A DNA stretch of 64,000 nt, taken from assembly GCF_001522545.3 (NCBI RefSeq), contig NC_031770.1, forward strand, positions 10,584,372 to 10,648,371, given 5' to 3'. Below, in pieces: positions 38,105 through 49,850 of the stretch. Both the position numbers and the translations under genes were made by a program. This stretch comes from Parus major. Taxonomy: Eukaryota > Chordata > Aves > Passeriformes > Paridae. Positions within the stretch are counted from its first letter, which is position 1. Every line of letters starts with the position of its first letter. A model generated the notes under the pieces. It made no database searches. It saw only the letters and a list, made by a program, of their open reading frames with translations, and was not told the DNA's origin.

Positions 38105-40280
38105 GTAAAAAAGCTTCAGCATATCTACACTGAAAGAATCTGCACAAACTTGAGGTGTCTGAGCATCCCATTTCAAAGGCAGAAATAGGTCAATAGGTTG
38201 CCTCCACAAACCTGCCTGAGTCCGATGGGATTTGGGAGTTTTGGAGCACCCTCTACAGATTTGAGGCCGGCCCAAATCTCTTTTTGCTTGCCCACCCTGG
38301 GTACAACTTCCTGTTGTATTTGTCTGTCTCCCAGGCTTTGCAGGACCAGGTGTGGCAAGAGTGAGAAGTGTGAGAGTTTTCTCCTCCAGCATGAGCTCAT
38401 TGCGTGGCTCACTGCTCCTGGCCCCTGGGTTACATCCACAGGGACAACATGCCTTCCTTGTGGGCTTCCCAAAGTGAAGGATTTTCATGCTGCAGGACAA
38501 ACCTGCCCCAGACTGAACTGAAAACCTCATGGGGCTCTACAAGAAATGGCAAACAGGCTACGGCTGCAATTCCTTCCCCAAGAAAATGGCAAAGAACACC
38601 CCACCCCAATGTTTAAGACTAAATACACTGCTTTTAAGGAAAATACTGGAAAATCTTGCAGTGTTGCCAAGGATCTAGCTGGGAAATGTCTCTCCAGTGG
38701 AGAGCAGCTTCTAATAATGAGCACCCTTGCATCTGACAGCCATACACACCACTCTAAAAGGCCCCTGCTTATTCCAAAGGGTGACAGGCTGCAGTAGGGA
38801 TCAAAGGGAATCCAGGACCACCAGGGCTCCCAGATAAGCAACTGCCCTCAGGAAAAGTGAAGCAGCAGCACATGGAAAATTTCCATATTGGAGAGAGCAT
38901 AAGTGATGCTTGTCTAAACAGAAAAGGACAAGGAAAAGAGATAAAGGAAGCTTAAAAGTGAGTGGGAAAAGAGTGTGGGTGAGGGAGAAAGCAGCTGCAC
39001 ACAATTTTCCATAGAATATCTTCTGCTCCGCAGCATCTAGAAGCCCAGACAGAGCCCTCCATTTCTGACAGACAACAAAGTATGACAGTGCATGAGATTT
39101 ATAGAAGAAATTGTCACAGTAAAAAGAGTTAGTGCTGTTCTGACCATGGGCAAGACAAGACCAAAAAACAGAGGCAAGTTTCACAGCTGAGACACTCTGT
39201 TCAGGGATTCTTGGATGATGTCTGAAGGAGATGCCAGTGTATGTCCTTCTGTCTTTCCTTATTTTCCTGGCTCTTCAGACACAGGCCAGCTTTGCTCTCA
39301 CTCCCATGCTTTGCCCAGGGGATATTAAGCAGGTCTTGGACAAGCTCCAAAAAACCAAGATCTCAGCCTAACATCACCAGCCAGGTGAAGAGGTGGGGTT
39401 TCCACCTCTGCCCAAGGTCAGGATAGGGGTTTCTGCCAGAACATCCCACTATTTTCACCAGCAGGGAGTCTCATTCACTTTAGCACCCCAAGGGCAGGAA
39501 CAAAATCCCATAAACACTTTCCTCTGATGAGTCTGGTAGGTAAGACCCACACAAGCACCACTTCAAGAAACTTAGATTCCCTCACAGAAAGCAGGATGAT
39601 CACAGGAATTGGGCCAGAGGTGCCTCAGCTCTGGAGGGAGTCATGATGGAGGGAGTTGTCCCAGATGAGGAGAAGATCTCTTTCCAAATTACCTTTTAAG
39701 CAAATGGTCTGTCTCATCTGTGCTTGTCTCCTGGACTGATTTCCTACATTAATGCTCTCCCAGAGAATCTCTCTGCTGCTTGGCAGTCTTTGCTTTCCTT
39801 TCTTTCCTAATTCAGGGCTTGTCTGTCCCCAGTTTCTCCAGACACAGTGTCCTGGTAGTCCCAGTGGATTTGCATCAGGCACTAACCCTGTCTCACACCA
39901 TCTCTCTTCCTCAGCCCCTTTCACTCTCCAAATTATTTTCCTTCTCCTACAGAACATTATCACAAACACAAAATCAGAGTGTAACACATTCCCAGTTGTA
40001 AAAAAAAAACTTCCTTAAAAATCAAATTGCTTGACAGGAATCAAAGGATCAAGACAGAGTTAAAAAAAAGGGTAGAGTTTTTAATTTATTTTTAGGAAAA
40101 GGAAATGTGGCTCTGGTGGATTTGGAATGTTCAGCATCCAATAGGGTGAACTATTTATGGCTTGGCAGGCCAAGAATTTCTGATTTCTGTGTGTCTATCT
40201 ATCAAAAATTAGGAAAGGTGACAGAGTACTGGGAAGTGTGGGACTTGGCATGATGTAATAGTGGAATAAGAGGTGAATAC

Positions 40281-40863
40281 TGTCATGGAATCAGCAGTAG
40301 CAGGTACAGTGCTGTGTTTTGGATTCAGGAAGGGAACAATGCTGGTAACACCCTGATGCTTTAGTTGTTGCTAAGTAGGGCCTACCCTAAATCAAGGATT
40401 TTTCAGTGCTCCTGCTCTGCCAGTGAGGAGCTGAACCAGAAGCCACAAGTGAGCACAGCTGGACCATTCCAAAGGGATATTCCATACCCTGCCCAGTATA
40501 TAAACTGGGGAAGTTGGTTGGGAGCTGCTGATCACTTCTCAGGGATGGTTTGGGCATCAGCCAGTGAGAGCTGAGAGATTGTGCTATGCATCACCTGCTT
40601 CTCCTGGGGTTTGTTCCTCTCTCTTTCCTCCTCCTTTTAATTATGATGATGATGATTATTATTACTGCTACTGGCAGTATCTTTTATCTTGTTTCAGTTA
40701 TCAAACTGCTCTTATCTCAGCCCACAAGGTTTACCTTTCCTTTCCACTTCTCCTCCCCACCTGGGGTGGGGCTGGGGAGTTGTGGTGGGGGAGTGAGTGA
40801 GGAATGAGTGAGTGAGTGAGTGGCTAGATGGTACTGAGCTGCCATCAGGGGTTAAACAGTGAT
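40281..40863 (+). mobile_element. solo LTR of an endogenous retrovirus, copy A
   Basis: It begins with a TGTC-type terminus and then GGTACAGTGCTGTGTTTTGG, a landmark of a common avian ERV LTR family. A TATA box lies in CAGTATATAAACTGGGG near 40494, and the A+T triplet patch ATGATGATGATTATTATTA near 40643 is typical of this family. Then come TTATCTCAGCCCACAAGG (about 40709) and a GAGT-repeat 3' part ending GGGGTTAAAC near 40860. About 25 bp near the 5' end appear deleted compared with copy B. No gag, pol or env-like sequence adjoins it, so it is a solo LTR. Family assignment beyond avian ERV is not attempted. Confidence 0.82.
40797..40831. repeat. (GAGT)n tetranucleotide repeat inside the LTR
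   Basis: GAGTGAGTGAGGAATGAGTGAGTGAGTGAG lies in the 3' part of copy A. Related LTRs carry a shorter GAGTGAG at this position, so it looks like local expansion within the element. Confidence 0.85.
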
Positions 40864-41250
40864 TAAACACAGCAGGAATTGAGGCCATGTCCTCTCAAAG
40901 GACATCTCTGGAGCCTGCTGGAGAAAGACTGAGAATACATTGTTGTATTTTAAGGTTTGCCACGTGCCTTACTTTGCCCACCTACCCTGCACGCTTTTTG
41001 TCATGTCGAGGAGAAGATCAAAGCCTTTGTCTTGCTCTGAGGCACAAGGACACCAAATATATTTCACCCACTCAGGTACTCCAGGTTCACTGGCCTTTCA
41101 ATGGCCACTGGCTGTGGTAAATGACATTAGCAGTGAACTCTACATTAGACCCCTGTGAGCTTTTAACAACTACCTCCTCCAGCAGAGATAGGACCAAAAG
41201 GGTGGGGACAGGAGAAAAGAAGATATGACAAAAACCAGGGGAACAGGCTA
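40864..41250. other. spacer between two LTR copies
   Basis: About 390 bp with no retroviral internal sequence, no primer-binding-site-like sequence just after copy A and no polypurine tract of note before copy B. Two LTRs of one family this close with unrelated spacer DNA suggest two separate insertions rather than a shrunken provirus. Confidence 0.55.
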
Positions 41251-41305
41251 GAATAGAACAGGACAGAATAGAATAGAGTATTTCAGTAGAAGGGATCTAC
41301 AATGA
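41251..41305 (-). mobile_element. CR1/SINE-type 3' tail fragment interrupted by an LTR
   Basis: GAATAGAACAGGACAGAATAG repeats lead into TATTTCAGTAGAAGGGATCT and ACAATGAT. This is the end of a CR1-family 3' region (or a SINE that borrowed it) read on the minus strand. The match stops exactly where the TGTCCTGG start of LTR copy B begins at 41306, so the LTR probably inserted into this older element. The rest of the element is not recognised beyond the LTR. Confidence 0.65.
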
Positions 41306-41820
41306 TGTCCTGGTTTTGCTTGGGATAGAATTAATTAAATCTCAGTAGCTGGTACAGTGCTGTGTTTTGGATTCAGCATGAGAATAAAGTTGATAACATA
41401 CTGACATTTTGGTTTTGCTAAGTCATATTTAGCCTAGGTCAAGGACTATTTTTTTGGCATCTCATGCTCTGCCAGTGAGGAGGTGCACAAAAGAAAATTT
41501 GGGAAGGAGCATAACCAGGAAAGTTGAAACAAACTGGCCAGAGGGATATTCCACACCTGAGAATATCATGGCCAGTACATAAACTGGGGGAGTCACCCAG
41601 AAGGGGCTTTTTTGTTCAAGTTTTTGTTTTGAAGTTTTTGTTCAAGGATGGGGTCTGTCATTGGTCAGCAGATGGGAAACAATTGAGGTGGGAAACTGAG
41701 CATCACATTTGCTGTTAATCATCTTCATCATCATCTATTATGATAATTCAACTAGACTTAAATTATTAAACTGTTCTTATCCCAATCCACAAGTTTTGGT
41801 TCTTGTCACCCACTGGACAG
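41306..41820 (+). mobile_element. LTR of an endogenous retrovirus, copy B, 3'-truncated
   Basis: It starts TGTCCTGGTTTTGC then GGGATAGAATTAATT, GTAGCTGGTACAGTGC and GTGTTTTGGATTCAGC. The TATA-like motif is TACATAAACTGGGGG near 41574 (TATATAAA in copy A, here mutated). TTATTAAACTGTTCTTATCC follows near 41763, and the copy ends after CACCCACTGGAC. The final G-rich portion present in copy A is missing. Same family and orientation as copy A but diverged, with its own indels, including a duplicated AGTTTTTGTT near 41620. Confidence 0.83.
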
Positions 41821-43380
41821 ATCACCTTATTTTAGAAGGACAAATATACACTATCAAATACCAATTTCACTGTGCATGTTGTCCTTTCAGTGAAGTAACA
41901 GCAGCAATTAAAAACAAAATGACCAAACAAAAAGACCAACCTCATCCCCAACAGCAATATGTTAACCCTTCTTAAAGCTATTCTTTCTTTTGGTACCAAA
42001 GACAAGCTCAATATGGGTCTGAAAGAAAAATATTTCTTCTTTCCTCTGAGCAAACAAGCAGAGCTAGAAGCTTTTCCTGCAAAAGTCACATTTTTGTTTC
42101 TGGCTTGGTGTGGTTTGGTTTGGTTTGGTTTTTTTTTGAGTTTTATCGTTGTTTTGTTGCTTTTTTTGAGGTTTTTTGACATATTTATTTCTGGGTTAAA
42201 CGAAACTGAAAAATCAATAGCTAAAATAAAAGTCTGGTAATATGGTCTCCTGCAGATGCACTACTTTCAACTCTTCTCTTAAATGCCATTTCTCTTGAGA
42301 GGGCTGTAGTACCACACAGCAGAACAAAGATTATCTTTATCAAGGTGGTGAGTTGCAGCATTTTTGAAAAGAGAATACTGAGCTTTCATGGTAAAGATGA
42401 ATAACAGCAGCAGGAAGTGGCAAAAAACTGCATCACACTGTCCTAGTTAATACCAGAACTGACACATCAACAGGGTGATAAAAATGAGTTTTCACATCAT
42501 TCTGCAGCTGCCCAGGATTTTAGGTAGCTTAATATTTTCACACAGACTGTGCCAGGAGTTCAGCTGGTCTCTCCAGCCATGAACTGTGTAATTACCCTAA
42601 TTTACAGTTGCCACTAATTTGTTTGGTGAGGTTTCTCTAAAAGCTTTTGCATTCTGTAGCCCATAATAAGATGGGTTATTTGCAATGCTAAAATGTCCAT
42701 GAGGAGGAGAGAAGAGTTGTATCCAGCTGAGGAAGTGTGAAAGATCTCATCCTAACCAAGAACTGAGTGGCAAAGACTTAGGAGCCAAATTTAACCAGGC
42801 AAGAGGGAGCACAGAGCTCCATCGTGCTGAGCACTAATCAGCCCAGAGAAGCAGTTCCAAACCCAGAGAATTTAAAACCTGTGCCTATGAGATTGTAAGG
42901 GTGTCCTGCAGGTTTCTCTCTATTTGGGGAACCTAAGAAGCAGCAACACGTTGCAGATTAAGCTGTACTAAAGCTGATATCTATCCTATAGATGGCCATC
43001 AGCCACCACCAGCTGCTGGGCTGTCAGCTCCCTGAACCACACACCCCAGTTCTCTCAAATGTATTTATTGCCCACTTGTATGGTGTGTTTGGGTTGTGAC
43101 TACACCCTGCCCCTCTCTCCTTTGGGCTCACATGAGCATCCTTGTAATTTTTAGGGTTAAACCGGCCTGCAGACAGCCTTTTGATTCATACATTGTGTGT
43201 GATTCACAGAGCACAAGCAGCCTCAGAGAAACTGCTGAACCTCATCTCAAGTCTCTCAACACTCACTAAATGCTCCATTAGTACCTGGCCTGGAGCAAAA
43301 CACACAGACTCTCACAAACTGTTGGTTTCTTCTTCAGCCGGGGCAAGCAAATTGACCAAAGTCAATTATTTTTGGAAGAG
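41821..43380. other. non-coding stretch, no gene seen
   Basis: Apart from the GGTTT tract at 42106-42183, no structure is recognised. Confidence 0.5.
42106..42183. repeat. (GGTTT)n and T-rich low-complexity tract
   Basis: Four GGTTT units (TGTGGTTTGGTTTGGTTTGG) pass into long T runs separated by G or GAG. A simple slippage-derived tract. Confidence 0.88.
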
Positions 43381-43436
43381 ATATAAAGGACAGGTCTAGA
43401 GAGAGAGAGAGGGAGAGATAAAGGACAGGTCTAGGT
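43381..43436. repeat. 35-bp tandem duplication around a GA-rich core
   Basis: ATAAAGGACAGGTCTAG occurs perfectly at 43383-43399 and again at 43418-43434. The 18 nt between are a GA run (GAGAGAGAGAGGGAGAG). The identical copies suggest a recent slippage or unequal exchange event. Confidence 0.92.
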
Positions 43437-46400
43437 GGATCTTCACTAACAGACTCAGATAGATGTGCAAGAGGGGGAGTAAAAGAGCAGCAGTTAAAGG
43501 ACATGGAAAAGAAGAGGCAGAAGTATTCTCCGTACTGGATACCAAAGGAGCAACGAGAGCAGAATGACAAGAATGACAAACAGGGCAGCAAGCAAGGAAA
43601 CCACGAGCTCTGAGGGCATCTTAGAAGGTGCTTTTATCACATACAGAGCAAAGAATTGAGGTACAGGGGAGACAGCACCTGAAGAGAGAGCAGCACTTGG
43701 GATGTGTTCAGACAATGCCAAGGTACTTCCCTGCAGCAGCAGATTGCCAGAAGCTTTGGGATTTCTCTCTCCTTTGCAGCAGATGCTTTACAAAACATCA
43801 CTCTTGTTTTTCTGCATGGCAAGAGGTGCCATCCAGGCTACCAATGGCTATATGGACTTTTAGGGAGATGTTAGGCTCCTTTCCAAGAATTCCACCTCCA
43901 ATAGATGATCCAGGGAGCAGGATAACCCAAGAGCGTTAGTAAGGGGTGGATAACTACTGCTACGCTCTGTGCAAAAGAAGGAAAAAAATCTTATTTCTGC
44001 ACTGCCACTGTGTGAAATCAGACAGGGTCCTGCACCCCTGACAGCACAATCTCAGCCCTATTTTGAGAGCAACACCTCACTCCTAAGCACTGCATGTAAT
44101 TCTCCCTATCAAAGGTGCAGACTGGTTGAAGGAGTCACCCCGAGTTCACTGCTTCGATGCACCAATGTAAATTTAGCTATCCAAAGACATAGCTTTGAGC
44201 CCAAGAAGGGTCACTAGGAAATCATCCAGAGTGAGAAGCTCAAGGGCACAAAAAAGTGTCCTGCCTAACACAGCATGCCCTCCTTTCCCAACCCACTCCA
44301 AGAAAGAAAGAGAAAGAAGGCAACAATTACAACTTCCAAATTAGGTTCCAGTGCTCTGGTAGAAAACCACAGTCATTCAGAGCTGTTTTGTTTAAAAATC
44401 AGTCTAAGCATTATGGGTCTTATGCAAAATAGCCTTTAGAGCAAGCACAGAGTGATGATTACCTGGGGACAAATGCATGTAGAAGCCCCAGTCAATAGTC
44501 ATACACCACACCCACATACTCTGGTAGCAATAGGCCCCAAGTGATTGATGTCTTACAGAGACATTTAATACTCCCCTCCCCTCAATTTCTCCAAATGGCA
44601 TTTCATTTAATTCCCCCAAAGCAAAAGCACCCATGCTGGGAGTGTGAATAATCAGCAGCGCTTTGGGGGTTTGCAATTCAAATGGAGCTGGTGTGTAACA
44701 GACCCCAAACAAGCAGTTACCCTCATCCCTGCAAGCTCTCAGGACTCAGACTGCTTCAAATCATCAGAGAAAATTCAGATGTTTTTGACAGCTTTCCAGG
44801 AAGTTCCAGCATGTCCCATATCATGTATTTTGCTCAGCACCACCCTTCATGACTGAAATTCTAATGGGCCTCACAACCTCTGTTTTTCAATGTGGGAAGA
44901 TGGGCTCTGCTGGTTTGCTTTCCTGTTACCTGCTGCAAAATGTTGTGCCTCCAGGATGCCCAGCAGCACTGCAGTATGCACACTCACACCATAACAATCC
45001 CCTGGGCAGAAAGCAGAACAAAAGCTGAAGGGTGAATCTTGCAGCTGAATGCTTACAGTGGTCAGCGTGGCTGCAGCTCTTTGTTTGCTCCTTCTGTTTC
45101 CCAAGGAAGTGGGAAGTGGGAAAGTGGAAGATTTTAGTACTCTCTAGATTCAGTTTTAAAAGATGGTTATTAATGGTAGATGCTAACAAGCCGGTTTTAA
45201 TATTGTTCATAAAGGCAGAGATGAATCTTTCATGAAAATATTAGAAGGAAAGTGCTAAAAGGGAAGAGACTAATGCTAATGAATACTAAAGCTTTTTTAC
45301 TTGCAAACAAAACTTGAAGAAAAAGTCCCATTTATGCACAGGATTTCATTCAGCACAGACCAGGATATCATCAACTTTGCCCTTTTCTGTAACCAACCAC
45401 AGGTCACCCAACTGTACTAAAATAAATAACTTGCCAGAAGGAAGCAATACAGTTGTAATAATTTAATGGCATCAAGAGCTGAAGGAACCTGGAGGATGCT
45501 TTCCTACAACAGTTGCTTAGTACAGAAGATCCAACCTGAATTTGCATAGCTTTGAAGTTAGTCTTGCCTGCTAATTTGAAGTCTCGTAATTCCTCTGCAT
45601 TTTCTCCCTATAATACATATCCAATACAATAACCAAATTTTAACAGTGTTTGGTCAGAAAAAGAGCTGACCTACTCAGCTCTTGATATTTCTTCATGAAA
45701 CACCCAAGACATCACCAAATCAGAACCCAAATGTCGATGTACTTCATATACTCTGGAGATGAGAAGCTAAGATTGAAGTTCCTAGAAGCTGTCCAGGAGA
45801 TTTTAGACACAGGTCTTGTTAAAGAAGGAGATATACATCTGTTCTCTCCCTTAGCTCCTAACTTGGAGAACTGACAGATTCTCACAATCAATATTAATAG
45901 TCACAGAGCAGCTTGGGGTATCTCTCAACTAGTCCTCCTTCAAAGAGAGTTTTGAAAAATACTTGTTTTAAAAAAACATCCAAAGGTCCATCTGTGACTT
46001 AAATTTTTAATTCAAAACCTGATCATGCTTTAGGCATGAGCCATCCTTCTACCTTACTGTGGCCAAAGGCTGGCAAAGTCCTGATGCACCCCACAACAAC
46101 AAAGCAACAGAAGTGACATGGGTTTGTGCAGCTCATGCATAATTTTGCATTTCCAGCCACTTGTTGTGTGGCTTTTCATTCTGTGGTCACCAAGACACAT
46201 CTCCATAATCCCCTCAGTGTATTCTGAACAGGATCTCTCCTGCTGGGAAAGAACCCCGAGAAGAGGGAGGTGTGTGACCTCTCTGGAGCTTGTAGTGACC
46301 CTGTGGCCATTTAAACCAGGTGGATCCAAGCTCAGTCTCGCTGCTGATAGACAGTGCCTGGCAGATTCTCACAGACATCCCTTTTCAGCCTCTTCACACG

Positions 46401-47547
46401 TGTGGAACAACACCAGGGCTTCACCAGTTTTGGCAGGTGCCAAACCACCTCTTCAGATCCCCCTCCCAGGGAATGCTCCCCCAGCACATGTTCCATTTTA
46501 GCAGAATTCGGATGTGCTGTGAAGGAGCAAGGACTGCCACAACAAAGCTGAGAGCACAGGGTCACTCTTCTGCAGGTCCTCATTTCTGTTGTGTTTGTAT
46601 CACCTCTGGTGGCACCAGACGTGTGAAGAGAGGACAAATCCCACAAAACAGAGGTTGACTACACACTTCCACATAGGACCAGAAGGTTCTTGGACAATGA
46701 ACCAACAGGAAAGGTGGAAATTTTTATAGGGAATTCTCCTCCCTGCTCTGGTTCCTTGACAAACCAGTTTGCCAGTTTGTGGGATTTCTCCCAGCATATT
46801 TGCATTCTTAAACTTTTTCCTTTCTACTTTTCACCACTGCTAATCTCTCAGATTGCCTTTATGCTTGTTTGGGTCAACTGCAAGCTGAGGCACCAAACTT
46901 CTGAGTCAATCAGTGCTGTTCCTTTGACCAATATTTTTCCCAGTATTTGTAGGAAATTCACTAACTCTGGGAATGGTGCTCATTCATTAGATCAATCAAG
47001 TCTGTCAGCCAAGGGTCAGGAATTACTGGGACTGCAAGAAGAATCAAACAGAGGTAGAGATCATGCAAGCCTTATTCCAATAGGAAAATACAATAGTGCT
47101 AAAGCTGGGGAGCTCTGCTAATTAATGTTATCCCATTAAACCTCGAAGTCTCTCTGCACCACTGCAGGAAAATACAAGGCTTGCTTCTAGCAATGTCCTG
47201 GCAGAGGTGCCCTGGGTGCCTGATTCAGCAGTCCTGCTGCAGAGTGCCAGCTCCAGCAGGCTCAGTGCATTTATTCAGGCTGGGAGAGCAGTGAAGGACT
47301 CGCTCACACCTCTCCTTGCCATCAATCTCGTCACCCTGCCAAGCGCGCTGGAAGTGACAGCTGTGCAGGCATGACATGGAAACAAGAACTGCTGTATCAT
47401 ACTTAGCTTCCAGAGGCAGATCTAAAACATGGAAAAAATGAAAAGATGGAGCTGTAGAGAGGTTACCAAATACCCTCTCAAACAGGTCTGGCTTGGGCTG
47501 CCTGTTGAGAGGATGAACACTCCACAACAGACACGTACCCATGAATA
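43437..47547. other. non-coding stretch, no gene seen
   Basis: No recognised repeat or exon. Open frames of 60-143 codons on both strands lack domains. A GAAA-rich patch lies near 44303-44320. Confidence 0.45.
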
Positions 47548-47682
47548 TTGGGGTGATCCTGCCCCGCTGCTCTGCTCTGGTGAGATCCCACCTGGAATGC
47601 TGCATCCAGCTCTGGAGGCCCCAGCATAAAAAAAAAGGCACAGACCTTCTCAAGTGGGTTCAGAGGAAGCTTCAGAAACCTA
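47548..47682 (+). mobile_element. CR1 LINE ORF2 internal fragment
   Basis: Plus-strand sequence GGTGATCCTGCCCCGCTGCT, then CTGGTGAGATCCCACCTGGA and CAGCTCTGGAGGCCCCAGCA. It reads as ALVRSHLECCIQLWRPQH then a lysine-rich stretch and WVQRK, the C-terminal part of the CR1 reverse-transcriptase ORF. About 135 bp survive with neither the CR1 3' tail nor an upstream part. It is therefore an internal remnant, left by deletion of the flanks rather than by normal 5' truncation. Confidence 0.85.
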
Positions 47683-48754
47683 CATGTACATTTTTTTGTG
47701 GTGAATAATAACAATACAATTAAAATAAAAACCCAGCCATTCCTTCATCAGAAGCTTCAGGCCATCTTTCAGAATATTCCTGTTGTTTGTTAAATTGCAT
47801 TTTCATATTTCATAAGGAGCTTATTTACCCATTTTAACTGTCACAATGTGACAGGGCACTTGGTTCCTGACTGAAAACCTCATTTTTCATCTTCAACTAT
47901 TTCATGCAATTGCAGCACATTTGAGAAAGGGGCCAAGCCTCACTAACTCCTATGCACAAATTCAGCAGCATCCATTTCTGCTTCTCCTTCATTATTTACC
48001 CCTGTTACAGAATTAGATCAGAAACCCCATTATTCCAGTTTGCAGAATGGGTTTACAACCCATCCAAAAAATTGGAAGATTGTTAGCTTAATTTCGTAAT
48101 TCAGCAAAGGACAAGATTTGATCTACTTCCAGCACTTAATCTTGCAATAATTGTTATGTTTGATTAATCAAGGATATATTTTAAAAAAAATAAAAATTCT
48201 TAGTATTCTTTATCACCATAGTGTCCAGTGGCTGGAATGAGTATGGCATATTCTGCTACATGCTAGGCTCATGCAGCACACTGGGAAGCACCAAAATTCT
48301 CCTCAAGAAATTATCTAGATCCTGGAAGATTGCCCAGAAGGGTAGTTTTGTATGAAGAATATGCAACTGCCTAACATTAGCACCTTTGGGGTTTTTTTAA
48401 ACTCTGCTCATACTAAATCGCTCCGGAAACAGAACGTGCAACTGCTCCACTTGCCAAAAAACTGACTCGAGAAAGGAGCAGCCAGAACTGGAAACCAAAT
48501 TACAGCACAGATTCTGGTCAGAAGTACCACACCACAGCACCAAATCCTTCCCAAGGTAAACACCTGCAGAGAAGTGAGCAGGGAGCTGAGACAGGGACAA
48601 GGATTCCTCAGAGAAGAGATCTTGGCTGCTCCTAAATTTCACAGCATGATTTTGGAGCCTCTAACTGGAGACCTGGACCTGGCCCTTGTTGTCTTCTTCT
48701 CCCTGCTCTGCTACCACCAAAAATACTCATATTTGTTTATTTGTTTTCTACAAC
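47683..48754. other. non-coding stretch, no gene seen
   Basis: Mixed A+T-rich sequence, including an A9 run near 48182. No recognised feature before the LTR that follows. Confidence 0.5.
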
Positions 48755-49275
48755 CTGCAGGAATGGCCCCGTGGGAGGGACCCTCACTGCAGCAGTTTGT
48801 GCACAGCTGTAGCCCATGGGAAGGACTCATGCTGGAGAAATTGTTGGAGGACTGGAGTGACCCCATGCTGGAGCAGGGGAAGGACACCCCTCCCTGAAGA
48901 GGAAGCAGTGGCAGAAACATTTGATGAACTGACTGTTCATTCCCCATCTTCCTGTGCTGCTGGCAGGGAGGAGGCAGAGAATCAGAAATTAAGTTAAGCC
49001 TGGAAAGGAGGGAGGGAAGGCTGGGGAGATGGTATTTTTAGGATTTGTTTTACTTCTCATTATCTGGCTCTGATTTTGATTGGTAGTAAATTAAACTAAT
49101 TTCCCCAAGTTGAGACTGTTTTGCCTGTGACAGTAACTGGTGAATTATCTCTCCCTGCCCTTATCTCAAGTCATGAGCCTCTCATTGTATTTTCCCTCCC
49201 CTGTTCAGCTGAGGAAGGGAGGGATGGAGGGGCTTTGGTGGGCACATGGCATACAGCCCATATCAAACCTCCACA
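48755..49275 (+). mobile_element. LTR of a second endogenous retrovirus family, 5' part uncertain
   Basis: It contains landmarks I associate with a frequent songbird ERV LTR: GGGAAGGACTCATGCTGGAG, GAAACATTTGATGAACTGAC, TTTTACTTCTCATTATCTGG, GTAGTAAATTAAACTAATTT, TTCCCCAAGTTGAGACTGTT and TTGCCTGTGACAGTAACTGG. It ends TTTGGTGGGCACATGGCATA and CCTCCACA at 49275. The usual AATAAA polyadenylation signal is AGTAAA here. No internal retroviral sequence is seen on either side, so it is a solo LTR or fragment. The left edge is not defined. Confidence 0.75.
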
Positions 49276-49539
49276 AAAAGATAAGAATCATGCAAAGATC
49301 CCTGCTCCACAGTGAAAATTGCCCAAAATGACCTGGCTTCTGAGAGCTCTGTGGTTGTTTTTCACAGAACTGATGAGCTGGCAATGAAAGTTATAGACAG
49401 GAGGGGGTTTTAGTCTTAGGCCTTCGACAGGATAAATCCTCTAAGATGCCTGCTTTCCCAACCCTAAAATTACATGATCTTCTCACCACCAGTCACAGTC
49501 AAAGAAGTGCTGATGATTAAAACTGCTTGCTTTCCTCCC
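49276..49539. other. non-coding spacer
   Basis: Short unique-looking stretch after the LTR, ending in a C/T-rich run. No feature recognised. Confidence 0.5.
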
Positions 49540-49850
49540 CCACCTCCTCCCTCCTCCCATTAAGGGCTAGGCACTGTTACAGCTCACACTTACTTACCAA
49601 TAATTAGGATAAAGTGCATAAAGGCACCCACCATATCAGAGAGCTACATAATTTGTCAGCAGGGCAATGAACAAATTAAATCAGGCTGAAACATCCTTCA
49701 ATTAACATCAAAACATTTGCAGCTTTCCGTGCTCAAACACAACTTGTGCTTTTAAAAGTCTCTTAGGACACTTAAAATCGCTGTCCCCCTTTTCCTCCAG
49801 AGCTAATTCTGCCAGTGTGAGCTTTCTGAAGAGGGAGCTGACAGGACCAG
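49540..49850. promoter_or_regulatory. candidate conserved non-coding element
   Basis: A repeat-free stretch starting just after a CCTCCTCCC run, with CCAATAATTAGG, GACAATTA-like, AATTAAATCAGG, TTCAATTAAC and GAGCTAATTCTGCC words. It has no open frames and no transposon similarity. The motif density and composition resemble deep vertebrate enhancers. This is inference only. Confidence 0.3.

Larger units (their letters stand above)
34336..40280. other. non-coding stretch, no gene seen
   Basis: It contains a near-palindromic A+T-rich tract at 36405-36482, an A18 run at 38087-38104 and short A runs at 36235-36245 and 37081-37089. The 220-codon open frame on the minus strand (37868-38530) is translated partly from the poly-T side of the A18 run and shows no domain. 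Sequence at 37130-37500 is repeat-free and A+T-rich and might be conserved, but nothing decisive is visible. Confidence 0.45.

Noticed and set aside
37868..38530. 220-codon open frame on the minus strand, the longest in the window
   Set aside because: Its translation includes a run of Phe from an A18/T18 homopolymer, has no domain, and lies in otherwise non-coding context. Most likely chance.
40281..41820. A short provirus bounded by two LTRs
   Set aside because: The spacer shows no retroviral internal sequence, primer-binding site or polypurine tract, and the two LTRs carry different truncations.
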